This document shows positions 12,220 through 12,333 of a DNA stretch of 12,333 nucleotides, piece by piece; positions within the stretch are counted from its first letter, which is position 1; each line of letters begins with the position of its first letter. The position numbers and the translations under genes were made by a program. The stretch comes from Chloroflexota bacterium. GTDB taxonomy: Bacteria > Chloroflexota > Dehalococcoidia > Dehalococcoidales > Fen-1064. The notes beneath the pieces are model-generated. The model made no database searches and was not told the DNA's origin. It saw only the letters and a program-made list of their open reading frames with translations. The stretch lies in the NCBI GenBank assembly GCA_026389745.1, contig JAPLHG010000015.1, forward strand, positions 1 through 12,333. Direction: 5' to 3'.

Positions 12220-12333
12220 CTATTTGTTCTTGTTCCCCTTACCTGAGTTTGTTTTCACGACCCCGTTATTAGTCTGTTGAGTTTGATGATTGCCTTTCGC
12301 TTTTGGAACACCCGAATCGCGAATTATCCTGGC
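12220..12333 (-). CDS. C-terminal end of an unknown protein (partial)
   Basis: The last 37 codons of a minus-strand frame enter from the right edge and stop at TAG (12222-12220). The tail is hydrophilic and low in complexity: ARIIRDSGVPKAKG, then a Gln/Asn/Thr-rich part (NHQTQQTNNG) and a Lys/Asn/Gly end (KTNSGKGNKNK). Such disordered, basic tails occur on many nucleic-acid-binding proteins. The strong terminator 31 bases downstream supports a real gene. The family cannot be told from this piece. Confidence 0.6.
   Translation of the reverse strand, partial: ARIIRDSGVPKAKGNHQTQQTNNGVVKTNSGKGNKNK

Overview
The window looks like a bacterial chromosome of moderate GC, most plausibly Chloroflexota class Dehalococcoidia. 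This is inferred from the gene neighbourhood and protein style (atpC, rpsP-khpA, nfi, prfB, MA-like peptidase, a CxxCH cytochrome remnant, a MarR plus two-gene ABC exporter operon). No rRNA or other marker fixes the taxon.

Left part (1-4156) is housekeeping. It holds the last codons of atpD and the whole of atpC (ATP synthase beta and epsilon). Convergent to these is rpsP-khpA on the minus strand (ribosomal protein S16 and a KH RNA-binding protein, coupled by an ATGA overlap). Divergent from rpsP is a plus-strand run: endonuclease V (nfi), release factor 2 (prfB, read only through a programmed +1 frameshift at CTT-TGA-C), and a secreted HExxH peptidase whose start overlaps the prfB stop. The rpsP/nfi divergent region carries back-to-back promoters whose -35 boxes overlap. 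Both are placed so that transcripts would start at or very near the start codons.

Middle part: 4157-4808 is a gene-poor stretch holding a short ORF with two CxxCH heme motifs, probably a decayed cytochrome fragment, and then a strong promoter. The promoter drives a MarR regulator and two overlapping ABC exporter half-transporters (4809-9489). The two subunits have complementary motif defects, the hallmark of a heterodimeric exporter with one degenerate and one consensus ATP site. A small unknown gene lies convergent after them (9526-9702).

Right part: 9751-10422 is a patchy stretch with a 12-bp palindrome, a long imperfect hairpin, an open frame without a clear start, and two tiny ORFs coupled by ATGA with good ribosome binding sites. 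An intact ornithine cyclodeaminase/mu-crystallin family gene (10423-11385) follows, with its own promoter.

At 11531-11636 there is a minus-strand, 3'-only fragment of a tRNA-Lys(UUU) gene, cut in the anticodon loop and followed by a terminator. This is the classic trace of tRNA-targeted integration, so DNA to its right (an orphan 132-aa ORF, a strong hairpin terminator and the C-terminus of a minus-strand gene) is a candidate genomic island continuing past the window. No CRISPR array, insertion sequence or complete RNA gene was found.
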